NCBI RefSeq assembly: GCF_026914185.1
Contig: NC_070565.1
Span: 2,170,001-2,234,000 of the forward strand
Length of the DNA stretch: 64,000 nucleotides
Direction of reading: 5' to 3'
Source: Puccinia triticina
Lineage: Eukaryota > Basidiomycota > Pucciniomycetes > Pucciniales > Pucciniaceae
A program made the translations under genes and the position numbers. Under the pieces are notes generated by a model, which searched no databases, had not been told where the DNA came from, and saw only the letters and a program-made list of their open reading frames with translations. Shown here piece by piece: positions 11,853-25,709 of the stretch (its first letter is position 1; every line of letters begins with the position of its first letter).

Positions 11853-13001
11853 TGTGAGCCTGTGTCTCTTATGTGACAGCAGGACACAAGAAAAAGAGGG
11901 GGGAATAGTTTGGATTTCTTGGGATAAAGAAATACAAACTGAGAGAGAGGAAGAGAATGAGAGAGAAAGAGAAGATCAGGCCTAGACTCTAAGTCTTTAT
12001 TAATTGATCTGGGCTATTCTCAACCTGGAAAAGTTGGATGCCAGCTGTGCCAGGCCAAAAAGAGCGCAACAGCCTCCACTCACAACAAGGAAACGTTGGT
12101 GGGATTCAGAAGTAGGGTTACTACTCTGCTCTGATTTTATAGGTCTTAATCAGCAACAGCCTTTTGATCTTTGATGATTGAAAGAGTTAAAGAAAAGAAG
12201 AAACAATCAAGAGCAACATAGTTTCACTCTGGATAAGCAAGGTTCAGTGAAAGAGTTTACTTACTGTCAGTATCCTAGGCGCCTGTGACGGTAGGTATAC
12301 TGGGAGTGTGGTAATCTCTTTGGTGGTGATCCTGGGTTATCTGGGGTGTGGTTCTGGTGTGCTGAAGTCAAGCTAGAGGTGGTCTGCGGGGCGCGGTGTA
12401 GACAAGGAGCGAAGGGGTACCAGGGGTGAGTGAGGGGGTGATCCAAGGCAAGCAATGAGCTTGGCAGTGGGGGGGGCAGACGATTGATCTTTTGTCCGGT
12501 CCTTTGGAACAGGAGGGAAGAAAAAAAATCACGAGTCGAGTCAATTGCTTCCGTTTGAAGCGTTCAAAGATGAAGTCCGTTGCGAAACGGACCGCCACAA
12601 CATTGGATTTAGAAAAAAAAAGTTCAAGGACTCTTTTTGAGTCCTTCACTGGTCGTCATTGAGGGGCACGAAAGACAAGGCAAAAGCCTAAGAAACCGTC
12701 TAGTACCAACGTAGGGGCTGTATTGCAGGTATCTAGCTGGGAGAGAGTGAAGCTCTCTCATATGTAAGTACAACTAGATCATAAGGGAATGAGAAGAATG
12801 AAAGATAGCTTACCTAGCCGGGAGAGAGTGAAGCTCTCTGCCGGACTAGGGAAGTAGCAGGAGGAGACTAAGTACTCTTGTAGCTTATGTAATACTTGTG
12901 ATAGCTCTTGTGAAAGTTTATTGTGAGACTCCAGGGATGGGGGCTTACATGTTCCCCTTTTTCCTTGTGTCCTGTTGTCACATAAGAGGCTCAGGCTCAC
13001 A
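11853..13001. mobile_element. Composite of LTR fragments with inverted ends
   Basis: The left part (11853 to about 12369) is the reverse complement of the LTR at 30232-31150, starting TGTGAGCCTG. The right end (about 12955-13001) is the same LTR end in forward orientation, finishing GGCTCACA, so the two ends form an inverted repeat of about 48 bp. Between them lies unrelated DNA, including a duplicated GGGAGAGAGTGAAGCTCTCT block (near 12739 and 12818). No TSD was found. The insertion truncates the DUF6589-type gene. Confidence 0.5.
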
Positions 13002-13082
13002 TACTTGAGGGGCAAGAGCTGTGACATACAAGTGAACTGGGAGGCAGATGACAAGCACTGGAAGGGAATGGAACAACTGCGC

Positions 13083-13258
13083 AGCGCGCGACGTAACAAG
13101 ACTATATGGAGATACAATACGGCTAAAATACGGAATACAGGTACAGAATACTTGTTGTTTGCTTGGTTAAACTACGGAAAATGGATACGGGATACAATAC
13201 GTTTATACTACTGCGGAATACGGTTACGGTACAATATACTACTACGTGTATGGTTAGT
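13083..13258. repeat. Degenerate ATACGG-type repeat
   Basis: The motifs GATACAATACG, CGGAATACGG and ATACGGG recur irregularly over about 175 bp. No frame or TIR could be assigned. It may be the subterminal repeat of a lost DNA transposon. Confidence 0.4.
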
Positions 13259-13474
13259 GAGTGGAAAAACAGAAATCTGACACAAACTTTGAGTGCACAT
13301 TGGTTCACTTCATGAATTCCTTGAGTGAACATGCAGCTACTCCAAAAGTTGTGGAATTTTTGGACTGTGCAACCCTTGCGCTACCAATATTTTGCACTCC
13401 TTTTCCAACTTTTTGCTCCAGAAAATGCACTGCCAAGGGGGTTGTATTTGTTAAAAACCCCACAATAGGGTTGA

Positions 13475-13623
13475 CCAGGGGCAACCAATGTAATATTGGC
13501 TCCCCAGACCAATAATATATCAGTGGAGCCCATCAATACATTATCCCTGTGCTTTAATTTATTGGTGGGGCCTGCTGACATAGGATTGGCCACGGAGATC
13601 AATATTATATTGGTTGCCTCTGG
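13475..13623. mobile_element. Palindromic MITE, about 149 bp
   Basis: The inverted ends CCAGGGGCAACCAATGTAAT and the complement of CCAGAGGCAACCAATATAAT frame a short AT-rich core. The TSD is unclear (flanks GTTGA and TAAAA). Confidence 0.6.
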
Positions 13624-13895
13624 TAAAACTTGTGAGATTACATGCCAAGGTGAACAGCATTGACCTCATAAATTGAGGAAGATGCCGGGATCTCAAACAG
13701 CTGCAGAGATAGGTGAGCAAATGTGAACCATTTTCCACAGTCCAAAGCCACGCAGCAGGGAAATGAAAATACTGATGCCAAATGATGCATACAGTTTCAG
13801 GCCAAGCAATCAGCAAGACCAGGCATGTGGAAAATCCCGGTCCAATACCTTTGTCAGAAAGAATCTCAGCAAACACCAAAGGTGAGCAGCAGAGT

Positions 13896-15560
13896 TTTCA
13901 GCCTACGTGATGCCAAGGATATTATCTTTCTAGCTAAACGTGGTGCAAAGCAAGAAATTAGAGTTGTAAAACTCTAAGACAAAGGTATAAGGGATAATTC
14001 CAATGTAAATGTTGGGAATTATGGCGTAAAAATAGGGCAATTTGAGCCAATTAGACGTAATAAAATTGATATAATTAATTTTAGGAGGGGCCTGATAAAT
14101 CAGGGGTGTTTAACCCCTTTAGAATGAAGAACTGGGGCCTGTAAACAGGGGTGTTTCAAATCCCAGAAAGAAATGGCGGAGAATATCAAGAGAAGGGGCT
14201 TAAACTTACTAGTATGAGACCCTAGGGTCACTTGAGGTTCTTCAGGCGTGAAGTTGGGCAGTTGGAGGCGCTCAGAGGAGGTAATCTTGAGGGCAGGGTG
14301 ATTACTGGACAGCTTCAGGGCAGAAATTAGGGCTAAAAATCACAAAAGTAGGTATTTTACCTGGCAAATCACAGGCTAATGAGGCTGTTGAAGGCAGGTA
14401 AAATTCTAATGGGTAATTTAAAGCTGGGGAATCTCCTTTTTGGCGGAGAAAGGGCCCTTTTTATAGCCTAGGCAGGCCTCCAGGGGCGCCCAGGGGACAG
14501 GGGGACACTTGTAGGCGCATTCTGAGGCAATTTGGTTGCGCTAGAAGGCGCTGTGGGTCGTGGAACCTTGGGGCTTGGATACAAGGGTTGCCAAGGAACA
14601 TTTACAGAGGTTCTGCGTGTTTTTACACATGCTTTACGCGTCATAGGGGCTGGTTTGGGGGTTCTGTGACGCTCATTTCCATGGAAATGTGCCACAGAAG
14701 GTACTAGAACTGGCTTCTGTGCACTTGTACACGTGCAATCAGTGCTTTATACATGTTCTGGAGGCGCTTATTAAGTGCTCCAGTTCATTTGACCCCTTCT
14801 ACATATTTACTACAGTTGTAATTTAAACGTACTGAGGCTTGGGAGAAGCTGGGGTGCTTTCTAGTGTCTCCTGTGCATGTTGCAAGAGCCTTTTTCCATC
14901 TAGAATGTTTTCATATTGGATGACGTGGTAATTAAATCTTGTTTGGTGATTAATTACATGTGTACAAGACATAGAACACATGTAATCTTGCTATTGGGGC
15001 GTATTCTGGCCCATTCTTGCTTACTGGTAACCTGAGCGCTTTGGTTGCGGGCTAGTTTATGCATTATGCATATATGTACACTATGAGCGCGGGCTTGAGC
15101 TCTAGGCAACAGAGCACGCGGGCTTGGGGGCGCCACGCAACAAATAAAGCCATCTTTTAAACTATACACAACACCTCAGTTACATCACTGTAAATGGGTG
15201 AAAACATATGTATTTATATATATATATGCATACAAGTGCATCCACGCAGGGCGTGATGCACTTGCGTAAACTTTGAAGTTAGTTTACACAAGGAAGGGGT
15301 AATAATTAAGGGTACGTGTAAGTGAGGAAGTGAGGTACCCTAGGTTATTTTACCCGTAGAATAAGAATCTTCTATAATATTTTACTTATTAATTACATAA
15401 AGCTGAGTAATCAATTATTTATATATGTTTTTTAATGTTTTTGCGTAGTTTTACATATGTAGGAGTAATAATGTCTCTTTCATATGTAACACTACTTTTT
15501 ATGGTTTTTATTTGTATTATTTCTATGTCACGGTGGCTCTGCCATAGTAGCCAGCTGACA
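13896..15560 (-). repeat. Gypsy 1 3' LTR (LTR A)
   Basis: On the minus strand it starts TGTCAGCTGGCTACTATGGC and ends at a copy of CATCACGTAGGCTGA, with the terminal CA mutated to AA. It is highly similar over its length to copies at 32851-34515, 51720-53386 and (reversed) 22982-24597. It contains a recurring open stretch at 14468-14695 with no recognised product. Confidence 0.85.
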
Positions 15561-15629
15561 TTCCCTACCCCTAAGAGGAGTCTCTGCTCAGAAAAAAAAA
15601 AAGGTCAAGAAAATTTTTCTTTGGCCATC

Positions 15630-18600
15630 TCAGGTTGATCTCTTACTTGCTCTGTAGTTTCTCAGGTGAATGGGCCCATCCGGTATATTACTTTCTGGTA
15701 ACCATTCATCTCTATCTGCGGATAAGTTTTTATATCTGACCAAGTAGAGTCTGATGTCTTTTCCTTGTATTCTTTCTTTCTTGTCTTTCAAGATTTTATG
15801 TACTCTTAACTTTCCTGAGGGTGGAGTTTCTTCTATGGGGACAGGTTGCGGGGGGGCTAATTCTTTGTCTGGCCTGACTTTGTAAGGTTTGATCAGGCTT
15901 ACAGGAAAGACAGGATGTTTCCTAGATAGTTCTTCACTAAGAATGACTTCCACTGCGTTTTTACCATGTAATTGCTTAATGGTGAATGGTCCTATGAATG
16001 GAGGCTTAAGTTTTCTGCTACCACCTAAATTATTAAAATTCACTGTGGATAAGAGAACTTTTTGTCCAATCTTAGACTCTGGTTCTTTATGGCTTTTATC
16101 CCATCTTCCTTTGTTATATTCAACTGCATCATCTACACATTTCCTGGCATGTTGGTGAATTGAGTCCAGCATCTTTTTGAAGTCAAGAGCGGTAGGGTGC
16201 GAATGAGGTAATTTGTCATTATGATTGTCTTTGGGCATACGGGGGATCCATCCTCTTTCTAGTACATATGGAGCTACTTTAGTAGAGAAATGTTTGCTAT
16301 TATTATATGCAATTTCAAGGGCTGGTAGTAGGCTTACCCAATTGTGAGTGTATCCATCATGATTTTTAAATTAAAATCCAAAGGAGCAGAATCTGCGCAA
16401 CATATCCTCTAGAGTCTGGATCATTCTTTCTGCTAATCCATCCGTTTGAGGGTGATAAGCTGTAGAGAATGCCAATTTAGTGCCTAGCATGCCGTGAAGG
16501 TTCTTCCAAATTCTGAAGTGAATTTAGGATCTCTGTCACTAATGATGATCTTTGGAATTCCTACGTCAGCCATGATTCTGTTCCAAAATAGCATAGCTAC
16601 TTCCATAGCTGTGTCATCTTTATGATTAGGGATGAATCTGGCCCTCTTGGAAAACCTGTCTACAATAACAAGGACTGAGTTGTAAGAATAGGGTCCTCCT
16701 GGGGGCAGTCCTGTAACAAAATCCATGTTTACTATTTCCCATTTTTCCGTGGGTTCTGCAATTTTCTGGAGTAGTCCAAATCTTTTACCAGTCTGTTTGT
16801 TCCCTTTCTGGCACGCATCACAGGATTGGATGTAATCATGTACTTGTTTTTTCCAGTCAATCCACCACGCAGTTTGTTTGATTCTTTCCACTGTTCTCTC
16901 TTCAGAGAAGTGGCCAGAATTGACATTATCATGGCATTCCTTGAGGATATCTTTGATTTGATCTTTATTACTTAGTACCAAAACGCTAGAGTGTTTATGT
17001 CTGAAGTAAAGAAGTCCGTCTAGCAGCGTGAATTTTCCCAGTTTATAGTGTTGGGCTAAATTTTCTGGCAAGCTAGCAATCAGTTCTGGTGGGCTACTGT
17101 CATTTCTCAAGATTTCAACCAATTTGAGGAGTTCACTGTTCTCGTCATAGCTTTTCTGAACCAAGTCATAGAAAGCATTATCTAAGTCACAGGCATGTAT
17201 CCCTAAGATTGGAAAAATGTCTTCATCCTCAGGGTCATACGCTGGATTATCTGGGTTATTTGGCAGAGCCCATCTACTTAGACCATCCGCATTCTTATGT
17301 TTGGCTCCTGCTTTATGGATGATAGTCATATGTCCTCTGTACTGTTGTATTGCAATTTGACATCTAAGCATGTGTCTATTAGGAGTTTTCATATTCATGA
17401 GGGTCCTTACAGCGGTACAGTCAGTGACCACTACGAAGTTAGAGCCCTCCAAGTAGTAATGAAGTTTTTCTAAGGCCTACACCAGTGCTAAGCATTCCAT
17501 TTGACTGGCGCCATATCTCTTTTCTGAGTTTTTTGTTTGTCTTGATATAAACAGAACAGGTTTCTCAACAGGTTTATCATCTATGACAAATTCTTGGTGT
17601 AATGCGGCACCCAGACCATCCAAACAAGCATCAATATACAATATAAAGGGTTTATTGTAGTCTGGTTGGGACAGTATGGGGGCGGATGTAACAAGCCTTT
17701 TAAGCTCTTCATAATCTTGCACTCTATCATATGTCATCTCAAAGATGGTGTCATTATTACATAGTGCATAAAGACTTTTACTTACATGGGCAAAGCTTGG
17801 TACATGTTGGCGGTAATAGCTGCAGAAACCTAGAAATGACATCATTTCTAATTTATTCTGTGGCATAGAGTTAAGTAAGACAGAAGCTACTCTGTTCTGA
17901 TCAATGGCTAAGGATAGTCCAGAAACTACACGTCCTAAGGCTTTAAGTTCTCCATATCCAAAGTTACACTTTAGAATGGACATCTTTAGACCTGCTTCTA
18001 TGGCCGTGGACAGCACTAGGTTAATTTTCTCCAAATGAGTTTCCCAATCATCACAGTAAATTATAATGTCATCTATGTACACCATCATCCAACTTTGTCT
18101 GATTAAGGATCCAAATACAGAGTCCATCATCCTCTGGAAATGTGAGGGCGCATTTTTGATACCAAAGGGCATTCTTAGGTATTCAAAGATTCCTAGGTGG
18201 CAGATAATTCTGAGGTATTTTCTGCTTTCTGAGTCTATAGGGATCTGGTGGAAACCTTTAAGCACATCCATAGTGGTGATGTACTTAGCTTTGGATAGGT
18301 TGTGCAAGGAGTGGTCTATGCGGGGAATGGGATAGTAGTCAGGTCTAGTGTAATTATTAAGAGCACGGAAGTCTCCAACCATTCTATATTTCTCATTATG
18401 CCACGCAATTATTACAGGTGTTGTAACTTCAACTTGCTCATTATGTCCTACTTTCCTCAAGACACCTAATTCCTGGAGCTCTCTGATGTGAGTTTCAAGA
18501 GCTTCTCTGGACTTGGGGCTTGAAGGATAGGGAGGTCTCCGTAGCTGAGGCGGATAAGGTTTTCTCACTGTGAGTTTTAGTTTCATGTCATGACCTTTAA

Positions 18601-19694
18601 TATTACCAATGGGTTCTTCAGTAGTACAAAAGGCTTCTTTGTGCTTGAAACAAGATTTCAGAACATCAAGTTTTTGATCTTCTGGCAGGATTTCACTAAC
18701 AGCAGCTTGGGACAAATACTCTTCTTTAAAAGAGTGTAATTCCTCTTGGTACTTCACATTATTAGTATTAAGTTGGTCCAGGAGTTTAATATTAATATTG
18801 CAAATCTGGAACTTTCTTTTCCAGTCTCCACCTATGGTGTAGAATCTGTCTTTGCTTTGAAATATGTCTATTCCATACATGCAGAATGTATCATTACCTA
18901 AGATCAAGTAATTACACACAGCATCTTGTAAGACAACAAATTCCACATTTAGTCTAAGGGAGCCTTTGGAGTGCGGGAAGATCAGTGGCATAACTACTAC
19001 TCCTACTGGTTTCATAGCAGAATTGCAGCTACTGAACTTGGCTTTTGGCATGGGGAGCAAGTGGTTTCCCCATTCTGGATAACAATCATCCAAAAAGGTG
19101 CTACTGAAGCAGGAGCAGAAGGCGCCTATGTCTAGCAGAGCTCTCAACTCTGTATCACGGAACAAGACAGTTGTATAACTGTTTTTACCCATGGTATAAC
19201 TCATCCCTGCTTCAGGTTTATTGGTTAGCAATTTGGCGTCAGAAACATGGCCAACTTTCATGAAGGAATCCCATTTTTGAGGTAAATTGGAATCTCCATG
19301 AATGGAATTAATGGACAATTCATCGCCAATATCAGCTTGGATTACATGTATCCTGGGCTGGTCTCCGTATGCAGGTTCAGTAGTAACAACCTCAAATTGA
19401 GATTGAGTATCTTCTTCACTGTCAGAGTCCTCTTCTACTTCCACATTGTTAATCCTTTTGCGTGGATTAGGACATTCAGGTTTTTTGTGGCCCTTTTCCC
19501 CGCAGTTGTAGCATTCAGGGATTGCAGTCCTCTTTACGGGGGAATCTCCTGCGGGAGGCTTGGGTGTTTCAGATTTGGGGAGATATCTTTTTTCCGGAAC
19601 ACCATTTCTCACTTACTTTTTGTTAAGACCATTCAGTACTACAGTTTCATGCAATATACCTATAAATTTAGCTAGGTCTACATTCATATCACTG
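15630..19694 (-). pseudogene. Gypsy 1 pol: CCHC, PR, RT, RNase H, integrase, chromodomain
   Basis: This is the retrotransposon polyprotein. In order on the minus strand: a CCHC knuckle (CYNCGEKGHKKPEC, near 19510), a protease site ALLDIGAFCSCF (Ile replaces the usual Thr/Ser), RT with MMVYIDDIIIY (near 18060), and RNase H with YIDACLDGLGAAL. The integrase has the HHCC zinc segment ([14 protein letters not shown]...CDACQKG) and catalytic blocks [12 protein letters not shown] and [13 protein letters not shown]. At the C-terminus is a chromodomain-like part (YLVRYKNLSADRDEWLPE, near 15720), typical of chromoviruses. Breaks: TAA at 19613-19615, TAG at 17477-17479 (Trp expected), a one-base deletion near 16510 after the second catalytic Asp, and TAA at 16371-16373. 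It continues upstream into gag across the Copia insertion. Not functional. Confidence 0.85.
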
Positions 19695-19699
19695 AGTCT

Positions 19700-20404
19700 T
19701 GTTGAAACTTGCGGTCAACTCATCTCGCGCGGCGCTTTCCGCACTTCATGCTTTGTGCGCTCCATGCAGTTCATGTTTGTGCAAATCTGATCTCATCTTC
19801 TTTAACCTAATCATCAATAACTTGTATCGGCTCTCTGGCTCTTGCTATCACCTCACCGGATCACCACCCAATTCTTTGACTCCTTAGGGAACTCATATCT
19901 CCGGTCAACGCTCCTCAGAATCGCATCAAGATCAAGACTAACTCATCAAGCCTAAGGCTCACACCTTTGTCGACAAGTCGCCAAAGCATTAACTTGGACC
20001 GCTTTTCTTGCTTCCAACTTGGTGAGAAATGCATCAATGCATTTCCGACTCATTCCCCAATTGATCATCAAACTAACTCAGTCCCTTTCTTTAGTCCTAG
20101 TCTGTCTGATCTCTCTTTGCTCATCTTCTTATCCTGTCATAGTGTTACCTATTACATATAGGGTTTGTCTATTTCATCTTTTTTCTTATTCTTATCCTTG
20201 TGTCCTCAAGCTAATCCTCACCTCATTCAGTTATCCCATCTCGTGTCCAATCCTTATCCCAAGTTGTTTATTTACATTATCTATCAGATCATATCGGGTT
20301 AGCTTTCTTTTATCTCTGTTATTTCCTTTCAAACTTCTTATTGATTGTTGTTTATTTTCCAGTTCTGGTTTTGTTTTCAGTAATCTCAAATCTTAGGTTC
20401 TTTG
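19700..20404 (+). repeat. Copia 1 5' LTR
   Basis: Starts TGTTGAAACTTGCGGTCAAC and ends AAATCTTAGGTTCTTTG. It is nearly identical to the 3' LTR. The last 350 bp match almost base for base, and most differences are in the first half, including a short indel near 19960. The terminal base differs (G against A in the 3' copy). Confidence 0.9.
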
Positions 20405-22981
20405 CGATTAACAGTCGAAAACGCCGCCTACCATCTTATGTCCGACGGAGAAATCAAGGGTCTAGCTCAATTGCAACCTTCTCCCTCCATCACCACTGCT
20501 GAAAACCAGAAACCCAATATGTCAACTTCCTTCTCAAACAACATGGACAAAATTCAGTCATCTGTTCTCAAAACCGTCATCAAAGGTATTCCTCTCCTCA
20601 CGATGGATAACTACACCCACTGGAGACGACGTGTCTTCAATTTTTTGGACGTTGTCAAACTCAAGGCTCAACTCACCACCACCAAAGCCGAGCCTTTATC
20701 CAGTATTGAGAACGACTACCTCAAAGGTATACTAGTTGCCAAACTGGACTCTGTCGTGCAAGCTAATGTAGTTGACTCCGTTAACGAGGACAATGCAAAG
20801 CTGACTTGGACTGCGATTTTCAAGTTCTTTGCTTCCACTCAAGCTACCAACAAGTCTAGAGTCTTTCAGTCATTGCTTCGATCTCCGTACACTCCAAATG
20901 ACATACCTGGCTTCATCACTACAATGAAAAATTTTCAATCTCAGCTTATAGAGGTCGGTTGGACGTTCACTGAGGATGCTATTGGCCATATGATTCTTCA
21001 CAAATTTCCGGCGAATATGAATGACATCTCCAACCAAATCACTCACTCCAACAAGGAACCTACGGTCAATGTCGTCTTTGAGCATCTTTGGATTCATGAT
21101 CACAATCTTGAGATTCGCGCCTCTGGAAGCGGAACCAAATCCAATCCAATTTCGCTCTTCACTGACGAGTCAAAGAGATGTCTCCCTAACGCACACAACA
21201 CCGCGTCAGATCATACAAAGGAAAACTGTTTCATGTTGTACCCCAACAAACGAGCTCAATACTTGAAGAGACAAGCCAACAAAGCAGCTGAATCCACCGT
21301 CAGTAGCTTTCACTCTTCACTCTTGAGATCTCCTCTATCATTCATTCTAGACTCAGGATCCTCTGCTCATATGGTTTCAAACCCTTTATTGTTTCACACT
21401 CTAGAAAGAAAAGAACTAGGTTCGGTTCAAACCAGCTCAGCCAAAACCAATCTAAAATTCAAGGGAACGGGATTGATCTGTTTGAAAAACACTCATGGTG
21501 AAATCTTCTTGAATCATGTTCTTTACATTCCCAATCTAGCTGTCAATCTGCTCTCTGTCCAATGTTTGTTACTCGATAATTTCATTGTCAATTTCTACAA
21601 AAATTTGTTTGAAATCTTAAAAAACAATGAAATAAAAATGTCTGGATTCTATGTGGGAAATCTACCAAGTTTGGACTTCAAGAATCATGAGAACCTGAGC
21701 CACCTATCTTCTGGAGAGTTTCTTCACAAATCCCTGGGGAATGTAAGCTATCATTGACTGAGAAAGAAACTCGGGATACCTCTAAAAATTGTCAACAACT
21801 GTAAATCATGTGCCATATCTAAAATCACTCGACCTTTGTTTAAATCCAAACACAAACCTGCTTCTAGACCTTTCGAAGAACTTCATCTTGATTTGATTGG
21901 TCCTATCTGGCCGTCTTCAAAAGCTGGGCATAGGTACATCCTTACTGTTGTTGACAGTTGCACAAGATTCTGCGCTGCAATTCCCATCAAACTCAAGAGC
22001 GATGTTGTCAATACACTATCTTATCTTATAGACATCGAATCAAAACGGTTTGGATACTATCCAACCACGATCCATTCTGACAGAGGATCGGAGTTCATCA
22101 ATTCAAATCTTAGTGAATACTGTAAAGAACACTTGATCAAACAGCAAACATCAGATGCCTACACTCCTCAGCAGAATGGTCTGGCCGAACGCTTTAATAG
22201 GACTATTCTTGAATCTATGCAATCAATCATTGAAGACTCTCGTGTTGACAAAGGGTGGTGGCATGAAATTGCAAAAGTCAGTTCCCTAACACTCAATCAA
22301 ATTCCGACGCATCGAACGAAAAAGTCTCCTTTCAAACTGTTCAAAGATCGCACTCTTCCCCTTAGCTATTTCTATCCTATCGGCATTCATGTATCATTCC
22401 TTATTCTTCCCAAAAAATCTTTCTCTAAACTCAAGCCCAAGGGAGAGCTAGGAGTATTGATTGGACACAAGGACAAACTCCAAACTTATCGTATCTTGGC
22501 TGATAGCGGAAGAATAGTTGAAACTAAGAATGTCAAATTTCTGGACTACTCTCCTCCCAAATCCAAATCTTCAGATTGAGACTTTGTTGTTGAAGATGAA
22601 GAGCAACCAGATCTCGAGTCACATCAAGATTCCGCCAGCGCATCCAAAGACTCTGTAATCAGCAATGAAAGTGAAGATGTGGCTGCAAATCTGCTTCCAA
22701 TTCCCGAACAGAGAATTCTTTGCGACAGGACTGCAAACATCAAACCAGTCAAGTACTCTCATCTTACTGTCGACACAAGTTCATTCAAAAATGCAATGAA
22801 GTGCTTGGAAAAATCTGAATGGAAAGTGGCTACAGATGAAGAATTAAACAATATCAAACATCACGATGTATGGGATGACATGTTTGACACTCCTCAAAGC
22901 TTTCTTCATACACTCTGGATTTTCAAAACAAAACCAGCCACACTGTCTGCCAAAGAACGGAAGAAGGCTTGACTGTGCATT

Positions 22982-24597
22982 TGTCAGCTGGCTACTATGT
23001 CAGAGCCACCATGACATAATATCAAAAGCAAACATGAAATATTATTACGTAAGAAAGATACACTAGTACTGCTATTAATTATAATTAGAAATATAAAACC
23101 TGGAATATTAATCCATATTCTGAATCCAAACCTAATTTAACCTAGGGTACCTCACTTCAAGGTACCCTTAATTGTTATTCCTTCCTTGTGTAAATTGACT
23201 TCAAAAGTTTGACAGGTGCACCATGTCCCGTGTGACTGCACCTGTATGCTTATAAACATAACCACATATGCTTTTACCCCAGTTTCAGTGACAAAACTGA
23301 GGTGTTGTGTATAGTTTAGAAGATAGTAATAATGTTGTGTGGCGCATCCAAGCCCGTGTGCTCTGTAGCCAGGCGCACCTGACAACAGTAGAGCCCTGTT
23401 GCCTGGAGCTCAAGCCCCCACGCGTGGTGTACACATATGCATAATGCATAAACCAGCCCACAACCAAAGCGCCTGGGTTACCAGTAACCAAGAATGGGCC
23501 AGAATACGCCCCAATAGGAATATTACATGTGTTACACGTACCACACACATGTAATTTACAGCTAGATAAGGTATAATAACCACGTCATCAAATATGGACA
23601 CCTTACACGTCTCACCAGACCAGAATACCCCTTGTAGCGTGTGCAGGAGAGCATAGAAAGCGCCCTAGCTTCCTCCTACGCCTCAGCACACATGACCTAC
23701 ACATGTAATAAATGTATAGAAGGGTTCAAATGAACTGCAGAATTCAATGAGCGCCTCCAGAGCATGTATAAAGCACTGCTTACACATGTACAACTCCACA
23801 GAATCCAGTTTGTACAACTCCACAGAATCCAGTTCTAGTACATTCTGTGGCACATTTCCACGGAAAAAAGTGTCACACAACCCCCCAACCAGCCCCTATG
23901 GCGTGGTAAAGAGGGTATGAAATCACGCAGAACCTCTGTAATTGGTCCTTGGCAACCCTTGTATCCAAGCCCCAGGGTTCCACAACCATCAGCGCCCTCC
24001 TGCGCAGCTAATTTGCCTCAGACGACGCCCACAAGTGTCCCCATGTCCCCTGGGCGCCCCTTGAGGTCTGCCTAGGCTATAAAAAGGGCTCTTTCTTCGC
24101 CCAAAAGGAGATTCTTCATGCTATTACACCCACTTTGATTATTACCCGCTTCCAACACGTGCTCAACACTTGTTCTCTGCCTGGTAATATCCATAGTTGC
24201 TGATTTTAGCCACATTCCTTCGTCTGAATCTGCTCAGATTCACGCCTGAAGAACCTCAAGTGACCCTAGGGTCTTATACTAGTAAGGTTAAGCCCCTTCT
24301 CTTGAGATTCTCCGCCATTTCTTTCTGGTATTTGAAACACCCCTGTTTACAGGCCCCAGTTCTTCATTCTAGAGGGATTAAACACCCCTTATTTATCAGG
24401 CCCCTCTTAAAATTAATTATATCAATTTTATTACGTCTAAATTGGCCCAAATTGCCCTATTTCTTACGCCATAATTCCCAACAATTACGTTGGAATTATC
24501 CCTTATAACCTTGTCTTAGAGTTTTATAACTCTAATCTTTATCTTTGCACCACGTGTAGCTAGAAGGATAATATCCTTGGCATCACGTAGGCTGACA
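22982..24597 (+). mobile_element. Gypsy 1-family solo LTR (LTR D) in Copia 1
   Basis: Starts TGTCAGCTGGCTACTATGTC and ends CATCACGTAGGCTGACA. It is flanked by a perfect TSD GCATT (22977-22981 and 24598-24602). It is the same LTR family as Gypsy 1 in the opposite orientation (1616 bp). The Copia RT frame continues in register when it is removed. Confidence 0.92.
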
Positions 24598-25709
24598 GCA
24601 TTCAAGGTTTCTCCCAAATTGAAGGGGTGGATTACGGTAACATGTTTGCTCCCACTGGGAAGTTTACAACTCTACTGGTTATTTTGATGTATGCAATGGA
24701 CAAAAAGCTTCCAATGAGACAGTTTGACGTTAAAAGCGCGTTTCTGTATGCTCCGCTTAAGGAGGAACTTTACATCAAAACTCCGGAGGGGTCTTCAAGA
24801 AAAGCTCCGTTCTTGAAGCTGAAGAAGTCACTCTATGGCTTAAAGCAAGCCCCAGCCAACTGGTACAAAACTCTGACCGGATGGTTCAAAGACATCAACT
24901 TTCATCAATCAACCTCGGATCCTTGCTTGTCTATCCACAATGACAAAAAGTCAGTCATTTTTTTTCACGTGGATGATCTTATTGTCGTTGGAAATGTTGA
25001 GGCATTTGAAAGTCTATTTCTACTGCGTTTTCCGAACTCCACTGCGCACGAACCCGATACACTTCTTGGAATGGATGTCTTCAAGGATGAAAATCATGTC
25101 GGTCTGTCCCAAGAGAAACTGATTGAAAAAGGGCTTGGAATGCTTGGTCTCACCAATTGCAAACCAGTAGCTACTCCTCTCTCGGTAGCAGTTCAATTAA
25201 AGCCAGCCTTGATTGAAGAAAAGGAAGCCTTTTCAAAGCTGCGGTTAAACTATTGGACATACACAGGAATTCTGAATTACCTCTCTTGTCGCACACGACC
25301 TGATCTGGCGCCAGCAGTTTCTATATTATCAAGCTTTAACAATGAACCTGGAATCAATCACTGGAAGGAAGTTATTCATTGTTGGAAATATGTTCAAGGC
25401 ACCAAACATCTTCGACTCACTCTTTGACCTCACAGCAAAGAAAAATCAAACTCCATTCAACATTTCACTGATGCAACCTGGGCCGATGATCTCAAAACCC
25501 AACTTTCAAGGAGTGGATCCATTTGTTTCTGGAAAGCCTGTCCCATTGCATGGAACAGCAAGAAACAACGAAACATCACGCTTTCATCAACAGAAGCGGA
25601 GTTGAATGCTCTCTCCGACGGAGTGCAAGAAAATCAGTGGATTAAGTTCTTAGTTGAAGAACTGTGGGACGAGAAGCTTAATCCGACTACTTTTCACATT
25701 GACAACAAA

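Noticed and set aside
13559..13890. Continuation of Gypsy 2 RNase H or integrase left of Gypsy 1
   Set aside because: I translated the flank in all minus frames and found no RNase H, HHCC or DDE motifs after the expected VLNTDAS junction.
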